Counted from the stretch's first letter, positions 1-42,524 are shown. The stretch is 64,000 nt of DNA from Lycocorax pyrrhopterus obiensis (GCA_014706295.1 JACSVZ010000009.1:34656268-34720267), one strand, 5' to 3'. Translations and numbers: made by a program. Notes: a model not told the origin generated them from the sequence alone.

Positions 1-1480
1 AATCTACAAGTACTCTTGGTGATAACAGAAAATATTGTAATTCAAAAATTGTGTCTATCTTTTGATAGAAATCAAACAGAAAAAAAAAGAATCCATCAGC
101 TTACTTCAGGCCACAGACTGGAAAACTCCCTCATTTTTCAAATTCTAAAATTATTCATCAAGATAACCAAACACCCTATCAATTACCAGGTTATCCCATT
201 TTAATAAGCCAGATTGTCTTTTTCAGCAGTCTGAGAACTCCCCAAACATTCAAAGTTAGCGCTACATGAACTAGAGTTTCACTTATGGACAAAGTTAAAA
301 ATGAAATAATAAATTAAGGTTTTAGGATTGCTGCTTTCTGCCTCTTTAGAAGGGTTTTCTTGTTCTTAGCATGGGACTGTCATACTAATGGTAAAAAATA
401 ATTTAAACCATTGAAACTGGCATTTTGCATATATTTCAATTCAGAGTTTGATATTGGAAACCCTAAGCGTTGCAGTTTAGGACCTTGTGACCTGTGATCA
501 CAATATATTCAGTGCAAAATGTTGCACACAACTATCCTTCTTAATATTGTTCTAATATTATTAAAAGTGCTTGTTCTTCACCTCAGAATTCGTGGGTTTG
601 CCACTCTTTTTTCTCCAGATGGAAAGGTAATTGTCTCTTCAAGTGATTAGACAGATAATCATATCAACAGTAAAACAGTTATCAAGTAATTTCTACAAAA
701 TTCACTGAATTTAGGGTGTAAAATGCATGTCATGTTGCTCTTATGTCAAATTTATTGAATTCTTTAAATCACTTTCATTTCTGCTTGCTTAATGCATTCA
801 GTTATAAAAAAGATAAATGCTTTAAAATATAATCACTTTATTGATGGGCCATTAATAAGGCAGCAACAATTGACATAACCAATTTATCTCTCTAAAAAAT
901 GGAATTATCTTTTGAAAGAGACTTGAACAAAACAAAAAAAAAATACATATAGAAAGAGCTTTTTTTCTAAAAAAAAGTGCCATAATTTATCATCAACTAT
1001 ATGAATTCCCAAATACTAAAACTGAGGCTAAGTCATAATATGAAATGTACGCTTCAACTGTTGCTTTTTTTTCTCTGTGTGAAAAGTTAAGGGTCAATTC
1101 ATCTTTTGATCATGCAGCTGAGATTCTGGGGAGGAAGGATCCACATTTGCAGTCAAAGCATCCTCTCACATATATCCACGACTTAGTAAAACCCTGACCT
1201 CCGCATTTTTTTAACCACGATACAAAGACTGAGAAATACAGATGGGTTCTCCTTCAGCCTACTGTAATCCTAGGAGTTAATAACACTCCACTAATTCTAC
1301 AGTAGATTTAGGTTAGAATGGGCCAAAAACATCCTAAATTGTGAAACACAACAGTAACACGAGTGTTGTTCATGTCTTTATGCCTGTTCTTATCACTGCA
1401 CACTTAAAAATCAGTTCAAGACAATGCCCACAATAAATCACTATCGATTAAAAAAGAAACAGGAAAAAAAAGGTGTTTAC
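1..1480 (-). other. Intron segment downstream of the last exon in the window
   Basis: AT-rich. I looked for the next propeller 4 exon (expected to hold a YW-containing blade) and did not find it. No repeat recognised. Confidence 0.8.
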
Positions 1481-1575
1481 CAACAGGGTCTTTTTGATTC
1501 TGAAAGAGAATTTTGCTGTTGCTGCCATCCATGTTTGCCATGTTGATTGTGTTACCATCCGTCCAGTACAGCTTG
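1481..1575 (-). CDS. LRP1B: LRP1B exon: propeller 4 blade 3 (last exon in the window)
   Basis: A 95-bp exon, phase 2 to 1: [31 protein letters not shown]. It is separated from the previous exon by only 297 bp, the shortest intron here. The donor GTTG|gtaaac is good; the rest of the Gly codon and the following Leu-Ser-Ile-Asp strand must lie below position 1. Confidence 0.96.
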
Positions 1576-1871
1576 CTGAAGAAGAGAATTAACAGATTTA
1601 CAAATTGCTTTGTGTGCACAGTGTTTTTAATGAGTCAGTAGTGAAAGCATTCATCAGTTTAGGAGACAAAATGCACAACTAATAGTTACATGATTTAATC
1701 AGCAGCTTTCTAAGGAAAGAAGTATTCATCTGAGATACTTTGAGTAAAATCTTTAAAAACCACGCTTTTAAGTTTGAAAAAAACCAGAATGGCCAAACTT
1801 AAAATATGGATGAAGAACCACCTTCTGACGAGCTTTACTGCAGTTTATTTATTACAACCACAAATACCTTA

Positions 1872-6494
<4,623 letters not shown>

Positions 6495-8136
6495 TTAAAA
6501 TTAAGCTTTGTCAAACAGTTGTGAGAAGGTAAAAAATCTGTCTGAAGACAAACCCAGTCCCAGTGATTAACTGAGATTGTGCTCTAATTGTTTTTTGTAG
6601 ACTAATATTCAACTCTAGTCCAAGAAATTATATATATATTTAACTTTTGCTTTGTTTATACAGCCACAATTATATCATGTTAATATAATTGTAATTATAA
6701 ATTACAACTTATAATTGTAACTTAGAATTTAGAATCGTAACTTATATCCAGAAGCCACTGGATATAATTTTCCCAGGGAGATATTCATTTTGCAGCCTAT
6801 TCATAAGATTTAAATGGATAGAATTTTACACTCCTAATCAAAACACATGGGATTAAAAAAATGCCAATATGATGAGTACCTGAAAAACAGATTTAATTGT
6901 GTGAAAGCAATAGTCAAAGCTTAGATTATGAGATGAACTATGGCAAATCCAGTGTTTCTCTCAATTTGATATCCCTACTAGAATATTGGTTGGAAATCTA
7001 ACACACAAAGATAATTTGAAAGGGGAAAAAAGAAAACCAAAAACAACAAAAAACCCCAAACAAAACAAACAAACAAACAAACCCCCTCAAAAACCCACAG
7101 CAAAGTATTTCTACTTTTCTCAAAGAAAACGTCTCCTAAGTGTAGGTTTTCACAAGTACCTTCCTACAGCTCACTGATTGAATAAGATGTGCTAAAATTG
7201 CTTTAAAGAGCAGGAAGAGTTGACCAGAGAAGACCCCTTAGTCTTACAAAACCTGGAAATCATTCTCATTATCTTCATTCCTTGTTATAAACCCCAAAGT
7301 TCCAGAGCACTGATGAAGAGACATTTCAAGCATAAACAGAAAGTAACGTTGACTCTTCCTTTTGTTAAAAAATCCCCTTTGAAAATTAACATTGATGAAA
7401 AGGGAAGTGGGAATGACTGACTCAAACACAAACTTATAATTAACAAAACCAATTAGTGTAGAATATATTCCTCTAACATTGTGCTAGGCTGCAGTACGAG
7501 TAATTAGATAACCAGAGCAATCTGATGTATGAATTTCCTTACAAAAGAAATTTAGCTCAAACTCAAGCACTACAATTTGAAGACAAACTCAGTTTGCTTC
7601 ATTGAACCATTCCTTTTTTCACCAGTGCATGCATGGTTCCTTAAATTTTTCCAGCAGTTCCTGGATCCTTTAACTAACTACTTGTCTAGGCAGTGCTATG
7701 GGAAGAATGAAGCTTTTGATATCTTGGAAAAACAGGTTAACTACAAGTGTAGCCATCATTCTATCAGATAAAATCACAGGTTTTTACTGGTTTCTATAAA
7801 GTCATCCCATTTGCCCCTTTTAAGCACTGGCAGCACTGGAGGCCACTCAGCCTTTCCCAGAAACTACAAATCAAGGAATGCTTATTTAACATCACTTTTC
7901 TTGTATCTCTCGTAACACTGTGAGAAAATCCGGGGTGATCTCTTGCAATAAGTTCACAGCTTCATGTGGAAGGCAAAAAAAATGTGAGGTAGACGAGAAA
8001 ACACTGAATTCAACAAGACTCAGGGGGCCTTTCCAGATATTGACTAATAGTGCATTAATAATTGTAAGTCATCTATCCCTATGAATTATACATCAGAAAG
8101 GAAACACAATTTAGAGTTTTGGAAATATTTTGAAGG

Positions 8137-8212
8137 AGATCACAGAATCATTTCTGTTGTAAGGGATGTCAGGAGACCAGCTAGAGATTCAACCCCCTGC
8201 AATTTTTTGGCA
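8137..8212 (-). repeat. Possible old CR1 tail
   Basis: The stretch agatcacagaatcatttctg, followed by gggatgtcaggagaccagct and ttcaaccccctgc, resembles a reversed CR1 3' end. It is short and diverged, so uncertain. Confidence 0.35.
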
Positions 8213-10433
8213 TATTTTCCACAGGTGCTGCGAGATTCTAAAAATTTGGTCCTTTTGAGGCATTTCCTTTCATTTATTGACCAATATAAAGCAGTAATTT
8301 CTGTGGAATTTCAAGCTCTCTGTATGCATCTGTGACAAGGATTTACTTCGGATTAAGAATAATAATCCCTGTCTTGTCTTTCTGTGCAAGAAGTGTGTTC
8401 TGTTCTTCTCCACCAAAGTTTCTATTTGAGCATGGAACTCAAACAGAAGAACAGGTAGAAGAAAAAAGTAAAAGGCATGCTGGTTAATGATCATTTTAAA
8501 AAGTGTGCTGTGGTTCAAGTGTGCTCCAAGCATCCAAGAGAAGTCACTCCAATTCATGTACTGTTCACATCACAACTCCCTCCATATCATACAGAACATA
8601 AAACTGGTGGAAAAAAGGTGTTATAAAGCAGATGTGTTTGTTTCCACGTGAATGCACAACTCTAGGAGCAAAGTACAATAATCTAAACATTACTTCTAGC
8701 AGCACATATTTATATATTCCTTTCTTATTCATACTGCTTTCACTGAATAACAGCTAAGCCCGCTCTTTATTTCCTAATAAAAACTAATTCTCCTGAAGGC
8801 ACGTTGTTATTGCTCTGACTCTCACAAATTTGGCTTTTTTTATTTCCTTGTGCTCATTCTAACACTTCTATTTCTATTGTGAATAATCTCATACGCGTTT
8901 GTTACTCACCTTTTCCATGCCATTTATGATTTCACAGACTGCCACCACACAGAAGCCTATCTATAACTGGTATTTCAAGCAGCATCAGCCAACCTGTCCT
9001 CAGACCAAAACCTTTCACATACTCTTGATCAGCCTGTCAGGCTTTCTTGATGCGCTGCATATGATCTGTGTACAGGATTCAAGCTGTGGGAATGATATGG
9101 ATTTATACAGCATCACAGTTCACTACCTGTGCTGCTTAATTCCTTTCCTAATCATTTCCACCAATCTGTTTTCCTTTTGATCACAGCAAGCCACAGAACT
9201 GGCATTTTCCCTAACTGGACACCCTTTTTCATTATTTAATTGATTTCCACTGCTGATTGCTTGCCAATCTATTTCTCTCACAGTGTTGTGCACAGATATA
9301 CATGTCACTGTCACCACCTCACTTCTTGACTGCTCTCCAAAACTTCATTTAAACAAAATGCTTATTTTTCTTGACCAGTAACCCTTAAAAATAACCCCCT
9401 CAGACATTCCATCACCAGCTGACAAATGAACACTTACTCTGACAACCTCTCAATACGCATTTCCTATGGCCAACTTATCCCCTGCATTAACTTCACATCG
9501 AACTTGTCCCTTCCTGGCACCAGATTTCAGCGAGACAAAGTTTGGTCTTATACTTTAATGGGGCACAATGTGTTCAAATTCTGCCTACACCTCCAAATAT
9601 CTGCACTACAGTCACATCAAAAGGTCCTTTCAAATTGCTGACAATCGATTCCCACTCATATTTAAAACCAGTTACAGATCCAATCCTCTGCTCACTGTCA
9701 ATACTTCCAATAGAATTGCTTTTCCTAAGGCCAAAGTAGGCAGGCAAGCTAAATCTTTAAATCGCCTGATTACATCTGATTATTTTAGCACTTACCTTTG
9801 AAATTTGCAGGTTAGGACTGATCAGACGTGTAAGTTCTAAAGTAAACATTTCCTCTAATCATTCTGTTTCAGTTTTTAATCATTCATTTCAAAAATTAGT
9901 ATAAAAATTTACATATCCACCACGAAACTAAACAAGAATGTTCTTAGAACAAAGTTAACACAATTCTTGATGAAGCTCAGAAAAATATATTTTAGTATAT
10001 ATATAATAAAGATATAGGTAAAATTATAATATATATATTTTAGTACATATATTTTGCATGATTTATAATACATATACCAAACTTTCACCTAGTTTTGAAG
10101 TAAAAAGAACACATACAAGGTTGAGATAAAATCTCAAACTAATAAAATTTTTTAGATCTCCCCACCTTAAGCTACATTTCTGTAAGAATTTATTTATTTT
10201 ATACAGCTGGCAATCTGGACCTCAAAAGAATATTGTAACAAAACAGTGTGATGAAGTTAAATGATCTTCATTTTTTAATTACAAAACAGCCCAATGGTAC
10301 CAATATACTTTATATGCAAGTTATACTGTTTGTCCTGATTTTTAAATAAAAAATTCATCTGCAGAAAGAAATATAACGTCATAGCCATGTTTGGGTTTTA
10401 ATTTCAATTCAAATTAATACCCTGGAGTAATGC

Positions 10434-10458
10434 AAAAAAAAAAAAAAAAAAAAAAAAA
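10434..10458 (+). repeat. Run of 25 A
   Basis: Uninterrupted A run, longest homopolymer in the window. No convincing gene-derived sequence is attached on its 5' side. Confidence 0.97.
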
Positions 10459-12691
10459 GAGGAATGTGTGAGAAATTCACAGCTTTGTGTTTTCAAGCTG
10501 TGACCCTCCCAATGCTCTATATTTACCCCTCTTATCACTATCCTCACCAGTGCACTGCTACAACTTCTTGAGACTAAAACAGACCTTGTTCTTTGCAGCA
10601 AGGGGATTTTTAAAACACAATGGGAGTTGAAAAAAATTTTAAAAATCTTCCTAGAAACCCTATGTCTGCCATCGTAACAGCACTCCTGACAAAACAGCTT
10701 TGACTCTGGGAAGATGAGTGGGCCTCAAGCTCGTATTCCTGAGAATCCTCGGCATTAGGGGAGAAGCTTTCCACAATCCCCTGGGGTTCACTGACAGCTG
10801 AACTTACCATCCATACAAATATCTCACTCTAACTGCGCTACCTTAAATCAGCACCTGTCCTAGACTGACCCAAAAAACTGTGCCTTTAGGCTACAAGAAT
10901 TTATTTAGCTCTGCTCTACTTCATTTCAATCAAAATAACTTGCTTGATATATATTAAAAGCTAATAAACTTTTGCCCACATAGGTGACCCAGATGTAGAT
11001 CTGTGGAGATGAAACTTCAAACTGTTCATCCTTCAGTGCTCTATTCAAACTGACACCTTGCAGTGTGAATCTACTGTTAATTTTAGTTTGGGATTCAAAC
11101 CTGCATGCTATCTTGCTCATTTATTGCAAAATAACTACAAAACCAATGAAAAATTAAGAAGTAATCAGGCAGTACCATCATTTCTTTAGCTCAAATAAAA
11201 AGGTACGGGAGATTTGGAGAAAGAAATTGCTTCTGCTGGAAGACAGTAATTTAGAGCAAGCCCAGAAGGCCAATAATAAATCAGAATCTGGTGTTTTCTA
11301 CATCATAAAAGCTGCAATTACACAACTTGATACTTGAACTTCTGGATTTTGGCAAAAAAACAACTGAAGACTCTTCTACAGCTTTTAGTTTCCTGGAGGC
11401 CAAGATATCTGTGACTGTGGAATACTGACTGATGTCTCCCTAGGTTACAGAATCCCTCCGAAGACGCTGCCTGGCCCCAGTCCAAACAGAAGAATGTTGT
11501 TCTTTTTCTGACCACAAGAAAAGGCAAAAAGCAACTCTACTGCTACTCTAGAAACACCAAATATGGAACACAGTTCCTTGAATCCCAAAGTTCAGGAGCT
11601 GACCAATTAAAATTGTCAAAATACTCTAAGCAAAAAAACCACTCAAAACCCTGAAACAAAACAAAACAAAAACAAACAAGCAAAAAAATACTAGAAATGT
11701 GTGTGCAGAGATGTGTATTTACTCCACCCCTATTTTATCTGCCTGGGCATACATTTATCTTAAGTAGAAGTCAGACAGCTTTTTAGACCAAAATCCTGCT
11801 CCAAAAAGTAAATTCTGAAGAGCAAGGGAAATGAAAAGAGTGGCTTATTTCAGAAAGTGATGAAGTCCAAGAGACTTGACATCCACTGAAAACCAGTAAC
11901 ATTCAATATACATTCATTATTATTTTAAAATAAAACCATCAGGAAAATGTGTGCTGACAATATATGTCTCATATTGAGAGGTCACAGTTGTCACCTCGGA
12001 CACATTAACTAACAGTGAGTGGTATTCATTGCTTTTCCTTTTTTCCATGTGCTATTAGGGAGCATTCTTCAAATCCTTTGCCTTCCACTGTGCAGGGAAA
12101 ATTTCACTTGCTGGTACTCATTGACATTAGACCTTTAGCCACAGTTTTCTATGTATAACTAATGCAGGACTTGGTTCCAATACATTTACAGAGCCGTCCA
12201 AAATTGTCAGGATTTGATGTTTTCAAATCAAGATTGCTCAGGACCTACTAGCATAAAAGTCTAAGTGGCTTACCGAGCGCTACAAACCCTGGATGAGAAG
12301 AAAAACAAAATGTCATTTCTCAGTATTAAAAAGAAAAACAAACAACAGCAAGTAGAAATGAGATGAATTCAAAAGCAGTTTCTATTAACATCAACTTCTT
12401 GCCAGGAAAGTTAAAATTTGTCCAGCGAACATGGAACATTCTGTACCTAATTGGTGGTCATCCTCCAGAGGTATTTTTTACTTTCCAGTATTTATGTACA
12501 AAAGAATCACTATCTTTTGTTATATCTCACCAGAAAAAAAAAATTTTTTCAGCATTGCTGTTTTACATGGTAAATCCTAAGCTATATACAAATATATATA
12601 TATTTGTACCCCATAAAAACTTCTGCCACATGGGCTATGTGCACCTGACTTCATCTAATGCTGACTACAACAGCTCAAGGCAAAATCATAC

Positions 12692-34985
<22,294 letters not shown>

Positions 34986-36023
34986 TCAGTAATGTTCTGC
35001 CACCTTCCTATATGCATAAATTACACAAGTGTGTAGTAGAAAACATTTGCACCTTCCACGTACTTAATCTGGAGAGGAGAAAAAGGTGAGACACCACACA
35101 GAAAAGACCAAAAAGGTTTAAAGTATAAATACTGTCCAAACCCCACCCTTCCTCAACATGGACCATGAAGTTCATTGCTCTGTGACAAATGGCACAGTCC
35201 TACATGCCCATCTGACCAGGGCTGGTTTTCCCACTGGCCATGCTCATGTTTAAGACTAACTACAGCCTGATGACCGATACAAACTCTATTTTCTCTGAGC
35301 TTATTTACCTAAGGGTTCTCCAACTGAAACAGCACTGCCAGTAAGAGACAGGAAATGGAGCACTATAAAATGAGAAGGTTAAGTACCAAGCTAAAGAACA
35401 GCCAAGAAATAAAGTTACTCTACACTGGCATAATAAAATTCAAAATTAAAATGTCAGCCTTCACCAGCAGTTCCTCCAAGCATTCCAGTAAAGTAGTAGA
35501 AATCTGAGACAATATAATTCACCAAGAACCATCTATATTGAACACAGATACTTGTTTCTATAATTATCGAATATGCTTCTGTGTGGAGTAACTTAAAGAT
35601 AGTCTGAATTTTTTCAGACTTCTTTTTCTTCTAAAGCCAATGACATAGGTAGATGTGTGCATTTATTATTAACCTGTTAACAGTTTGGAGTGTTTTTTTA
35701 AATTTTTAAAACACTGCAGTGTTTTTTAAAATTTTTAAAACATGCCACATAAATGTAAAACTTTCTTAGGACGAGAAATGAAATCACTTTATTTTTACTG
35801 AACCTCAGAAAGTTTTGGCTTAAAAAGATTCAAATATGAAGCACTAAACCAACCAGCTGCATCTAATACTAGATTTCAAACAAAATAAATTTTTATTTGA
35901 AAATTAAATAGAGAACACCAAGAACTTTATTGAACAAAGGTGATTATCCTACTTCAGAGTAGAAAAGGGTGGGAAGAAAAGCTACCATTGATGACAACAT
36001 TTTGTCACTTCTAGAAAGTTCTT

Positions 36024-36136
36024 GCTTTTTTTGTTTGGTTGTTTTTGGGTTTTGTTTGTTTTTTTGTTTGGGGTTTGTTGGTTTGGGGGTTTTGGTGCTA
36101 CGGGTGTTTTTGTTTGCTTGTTTGGGTTTTTTTGTT
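36024..36136 (+). repeat. G/T-rich low-complexity tract
   Basis: The plus strand consists almost only of T and G (ttgggttttgtttgtttttt, ggtttgggggttttgg). In the gene's RNA it becomes an A/C-rich tract. No exact repeat unit. Confidence 0.88.
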
Positions 36137-37289
36137 AAACAAACACACTACAGCGACAAAAAAAAATCTGTTCAGTGAAAAATAATGGAAGTGTGCAACT
36201 GCAGTAGTGCTTAGCCACAATATATGCCTCAGGTGCTTCAAGCAAGGCCGAAAGCAACTTTTAATTTTGCTTTTTCAAATAACTCATAGATTGAATGTAA
36301 TTTTCCCCTTTTCCATACACAAATTCCTCCACGACTTTGTTTTCTTTATGTTCACCTGTACAAAGGGAAGGAAGCTAATTAAAATGAATTGTGATTCCCC
36401 TCACCACCACCAGCAGCAGCCAGCTCGTGACTCCCAGCCCACCACAGCCTTTCCAAGAATGTTCTGTACCATCTCCAGAGTTTGCCCCAGCCTTCACCGT
36501 TATCCACAGCTCCTGCTCACATTCCAGAGGACACACAACACTTCCCCTCACTGTCCCTATGGTCCTTTCCTATTTCACAGCAAAAGATGCACATCCTGCA
36601 GCTGATCCACGCCCAGCCCTGTCCTCACTGCCCTGGAGACAGAGAAACCAAGAAAGGTGACCCTTGAGTTTCCAGTGATGCCTCTCCACAGTGTAGACAC
36701 CAATCTCATTTCTCTCTTATGTTCTTATGGATATAAGAATTTTAAATTGTTTCATAGAGGGAAATATCTCCCACTAAACAGAACAGGTAAACAAATGCCA
36801 TTAGCATGCCCATTAGTGATCAAATTATAGGGCAGGATGAAAAACAACATATTTGACATATTTGCACAGTCACAGTGCTTGAGAATAACGAAACAAGATT
36901 CTAAAACACGAAATATATGCAAAGTTTGGCTAAACAGAAAAACAGCCAGTGAAATAAATCCTGATTAAAAGATCCGAAGAAATATTCCAGATCAGCTGAG
37001 AGGGTACTGAACAAAGCTCACGGGAAGGACTTACAAAGGTGCCAGTAACATCTGTGTGCTGCTGACGTGACCAAGAACACGAGGTACAGGCAGAGAAACT
37101 GTTCCAGCACTGAGCCAATGTTGTGCCATTACACAGAGAATTACAACTTTAGAGATTGCAAAACACAAATCCACTGGGATCGCTCATCGTTCCTCTGCAC
37201 ACAACTTACTTGATTCGAAGCAAGGCAATTAGAAGCCTACCTTAATAATATTATTATTTTTACTCATGTAATACTCTCCATTTTACACC

Positions 37290-37460
37290 CCGTCCCTGCA
37301 AGTGTTCAACGCCAGTTTGGTTGGAGCTCTGGTCTAGTGGGAGGTGTCACTGTCCATGGCAGGGACAGGGACAGGAACAAAATGGTCTTTAAGGTCCTTT
37401 CCAACCCAAACCACTCTGTGATTCTACACTTCAATACATCATGCTCTGTGATTCTGTATC
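37290..37460 (+). repeat. CR1 LINE 3' end (antisense to the gene)
   Basis: Matches the CR1 3' end in order: cgtccctgcaagtgttcaac, gtctagtgggaggtgtcact, ccatggcagggacaggg and ctttaaggtcctttccaacc, with the tail ccactctgtgattctac. About 15 bp are missing after the cagtttggttgg block. A second tail-like ctctgtgattctgtatc follows at 37444-37460. Confidence 0.88.
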
Positions 37461-38009
37461 TGCAGACAGCTCATTGACCCTTACGCTCTCAGACTCACAG
37501 CAGTTACCGGTGCCCTGCAAAACAAATGACTATTAAAACTCTTAATTGTTTGGAAGCAGCTGATTAGAGAGAGCACACCCCTCTCTGCAGTATCTCAGCA
37601 AAGCAGCAGTCAGCACAGCTGCTGATATTCTCTCATGATAGAACCAAGAATTTTTTATTTTTTTTTTTAATACAAGATCAAATATCCTTCTGTAGAGGCT
37701 TGAAACAGGCTGATTTTATTGACATTTAGAATATGCTGAGGGGGCCCATGTGGAGAGGTATGCAGCAGAGATAAAGAATAATTTTTGAGGGTGACAGCAT
37801 TTGATAATGGGCTGTAAATTAAAAAAGTGTTGATTGATCTGCATATTTGGTATTGTAGTTAAAAACTCATTAAACAGAAAATGCTGCATTTGCTTTGGAT
37901 TTATTTATTAATCAAATAAGTTCCATTTGCTGTTTCAGAAATAGTATTATCAGTTCAGTTCACATGAAAAGAGATCCTTACATGTTTTATATTTTACAGA
38001 AAAATCTTA

Positions 38010-39905
<1,896 letters not shown>

Positions 39906-40031
39906 CTGCACAAGTTTTATTTGATTCATCTTCGTTATTACCACAATCATTAGCTCCATCACAAAGCCACCTCTTGGGAATGCAGCGATTATTTTGGCAC
40001 TTAAACTGATCATCAGGACAACTATGATTGA
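39906..40031 (-). CDS. LRP1B: LRP1B exon: class A repeat 2 of cluster II
   Basis: A 126-bp symmetric phase 1-1 exon with one class A repeat: [39 protein letters not shown]. Six cysteines and the acidic calcium-binding residues (D..ND.....NEDE) are present, with an NKT sequon. The donor CAG|gtaaaa follows the codon-splitting G. Confidence 0.96.
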
Positions 40032-41784
40032 CTGTGGAGAAAAAAAGAGAGGGTTTTTTTCCCCTAAGAAAATAATCTGAGAAAAAAACAGCTGTGAAAT
40101 CCATGAAAAGAACACATTAAATAGTATTCCCTGGTGATGCAGTTAGTGTGGTTATCCTGTATATATAACTGCCATGACATAAAGATCGTTCAGCACACCA
40201 GTCAATTAGAAATATTGCAGTACTTCAATCATAAATTAAATAACATATAGTAAAGATGCCAATATGGAGATCCTCTTCTATTAAGTGATAAAAGGTAGCA
40301 GCATTTTATAGTGTTGCTGTTTCCTTAAAGAAAGATATCCTTGATCACATTTGAGCAGTGTGATGAGGTTTGCAAACTAAAGTGCAAATAAACAAAGGAA
40401 AACACCGAAGGGAACAGATGCAGACTGCAAAGTGCAGATCCAAAATATGATACCACAGTGAACAGGGATTTGGGCAGGTCACAAAATGCTTCTAAAATGA
40501 GGCACATTACTGTCAATGGCCACATATAGATCTGCTGTTTATTCACCATGAAATTGTAGGTGTCAAGAAGTGAAATATGCAACACAGTGTAAAACTAACA
40601 GAAAGAAAAATCTGGTATTGAGGAGAGAACAAGGTATCTCTCAAACATGTTTTTGCTGGCTACCAATTCTCACGGAAAAGATGAAGCTGAATGCACAGAA
40701 TTTATGTAAATACTATTGGCCTTCTCTTGCAACTGTAGTAGTGTTTATGTTCTGCCTCTTTCATGCTAATAACAACATCTATTATTAGCAGATCTTGCTC
40801 ATCTCGATCTAGACAAGAACAGTAAACTGCACACGGTTTCAAACGCTGGGTTAAAAATAATCTATTTTTCACCTACTCAGCCATCCACAGTCTCTTTTTT
40901 AAAGTTTAACATACATCTGGAAACAAAGGGTATTTAAAATGAAAGGACGTCTTGCAGGCTTATCCTTGACATTTCAGCAGCTTTTATCTTTGACCTTTCT
41001 GCCTGTTCTTCCAATTGCAGACAACACAGAGCGAGGGTGATATCAATAGCACATGAACCCTCCGTGAGCAGTTTGTGTGCAGGGTGCAGAAATACAGGAA
41101 GTAGAGATTAGTTAACAGTCTGAGCAGAAAGGTGTCCCAAATCTCATACTTCCAAAGCAACATGCTTTGCAATGTGACTGGAGAACAAAACTGGAAGCAT
41201 CCAAGTAATACAATCACAAGTTGAAGACTTTTTTTTTTTTTTCAATTTGACTTTAATACTTGACATAGATATCGCTTTAAATGGTAGTTAAGCTTTTGCT
41301 CATGTCTATTTAGCAATATGTGCGTATTCTACTCGTAATTGCAAATATTTCAAACTCACAAAGGACTATTGGAGTTACCATGGCAACTGCTGAGATCAAT
41401 GTTATCACACTGGCCATGTAAACTATAGATCACATTCAGGTTTACGACCACATTATGATTTCACTTATATCTGTACAAATCCTCAGAGAATTACAAGCCT
41501 TGATCAATGAACTGGTCTTCCTTACACTAACTTAAAAGACAATCAAGTCAAATCTGCTGAAAGATTTTCCTTCTCACTGTCTTTATTAGTTGATACTAAT
41601 GTCCTTATTAGTTGAACTCCTTAGTTTAAGTGCAAGAAAGAGATCCCAGTATCAAAACAAAATTCAAAACCAGAAAAAAAAATTTTTAAAAATATTGTTG
41701 AAATCAGTAACGACTACTAGATGCAGCTATCAAAATACATAAAAGCTGGGAAAACAAACAAAAAAAACCAAACAAACCCCAAAG

Positions 41785-42380
41785 TGGTCATTTAATAGCT
41801 GTATTGGAAGAGGTCTAGGCATTACAGATGATCACAAGATCAGTTTGGACCAGCAGCATCAGGCCCGTGTGAAGCAGGCAAGACTTACTCAAGGATTAAT
41901 AAACCATCACCCTTCATAAACACATTCTCTCAGCCTAACCAGCTTCATAAAAGCCTCAGCAGAAACACACACATCCAGTTTTGGACATCCATCCCAGAGA
42001 ATCACTTAAGAAAAGAGCAATGAAATCTAAAGAAAACCTGACATAATCTACAAGGGATAAAAAAAACAAACCAAAAAAACCCAACGAAAAACTAACAAAA
42101 CCCAAGAACAGTTTAGAGTCGTTTGGTCTCAAAGAGATAAGACAGACACTATGATAAGAGTTTTCAGACACATAGAACAATAGAGCAGAGTAGAAGAGGG
42201 TTCATTTCTACAGATGACTGGGAGAAATAACGTACTTTCATTTCTGTAAAGGATATTTGGTTTAGAGAAGTGATCTAAGGACAGAAATAGAAAGCATTGA
42301 GACAAACAGAATAAGGAAAAGAATTCTTGGTGCTGCTACACTAATTTAATAGCAGGCTACTTAAGGACCTTCCAGAAATG
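41785..42380 (+). repeat. Probable ancient CR1 LINE fragment
   Basis: Short matches in the right order to the ancestral amniote CR1 body: ggcattacagatgatcacaa near 41818, then tcaggcccgtgtgaagcagg, catccagttttggacatcca near 41970 and aaggaccttccagaaatgac near 42364. Between them the match is weak, and an A/C-rich insertion (42058-42105) interrupts it. I infer CR1 from this order; a library search would decide. Confidence 0.45.
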
Positions 42381-42524
42381 ACAGGTACATAATTGGTAGG
42401 TTTTCTATTATTTTTCATTTCAACAGTGGAACTCCTATGCAGCAAAAAAATACATCTCTTGTAAAACTGTAACTTCAAAGACAAAGTACATCTAATTTAG
42501 TACTGTGGTGTAGGGACTTGGGTT

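Noticed and set aside
36207..36605. 132-codon plus-strand frame
   Set aside because: Starts in AT-rich sequence and runs into the C-rich block; no start context, splice or domain evidence.
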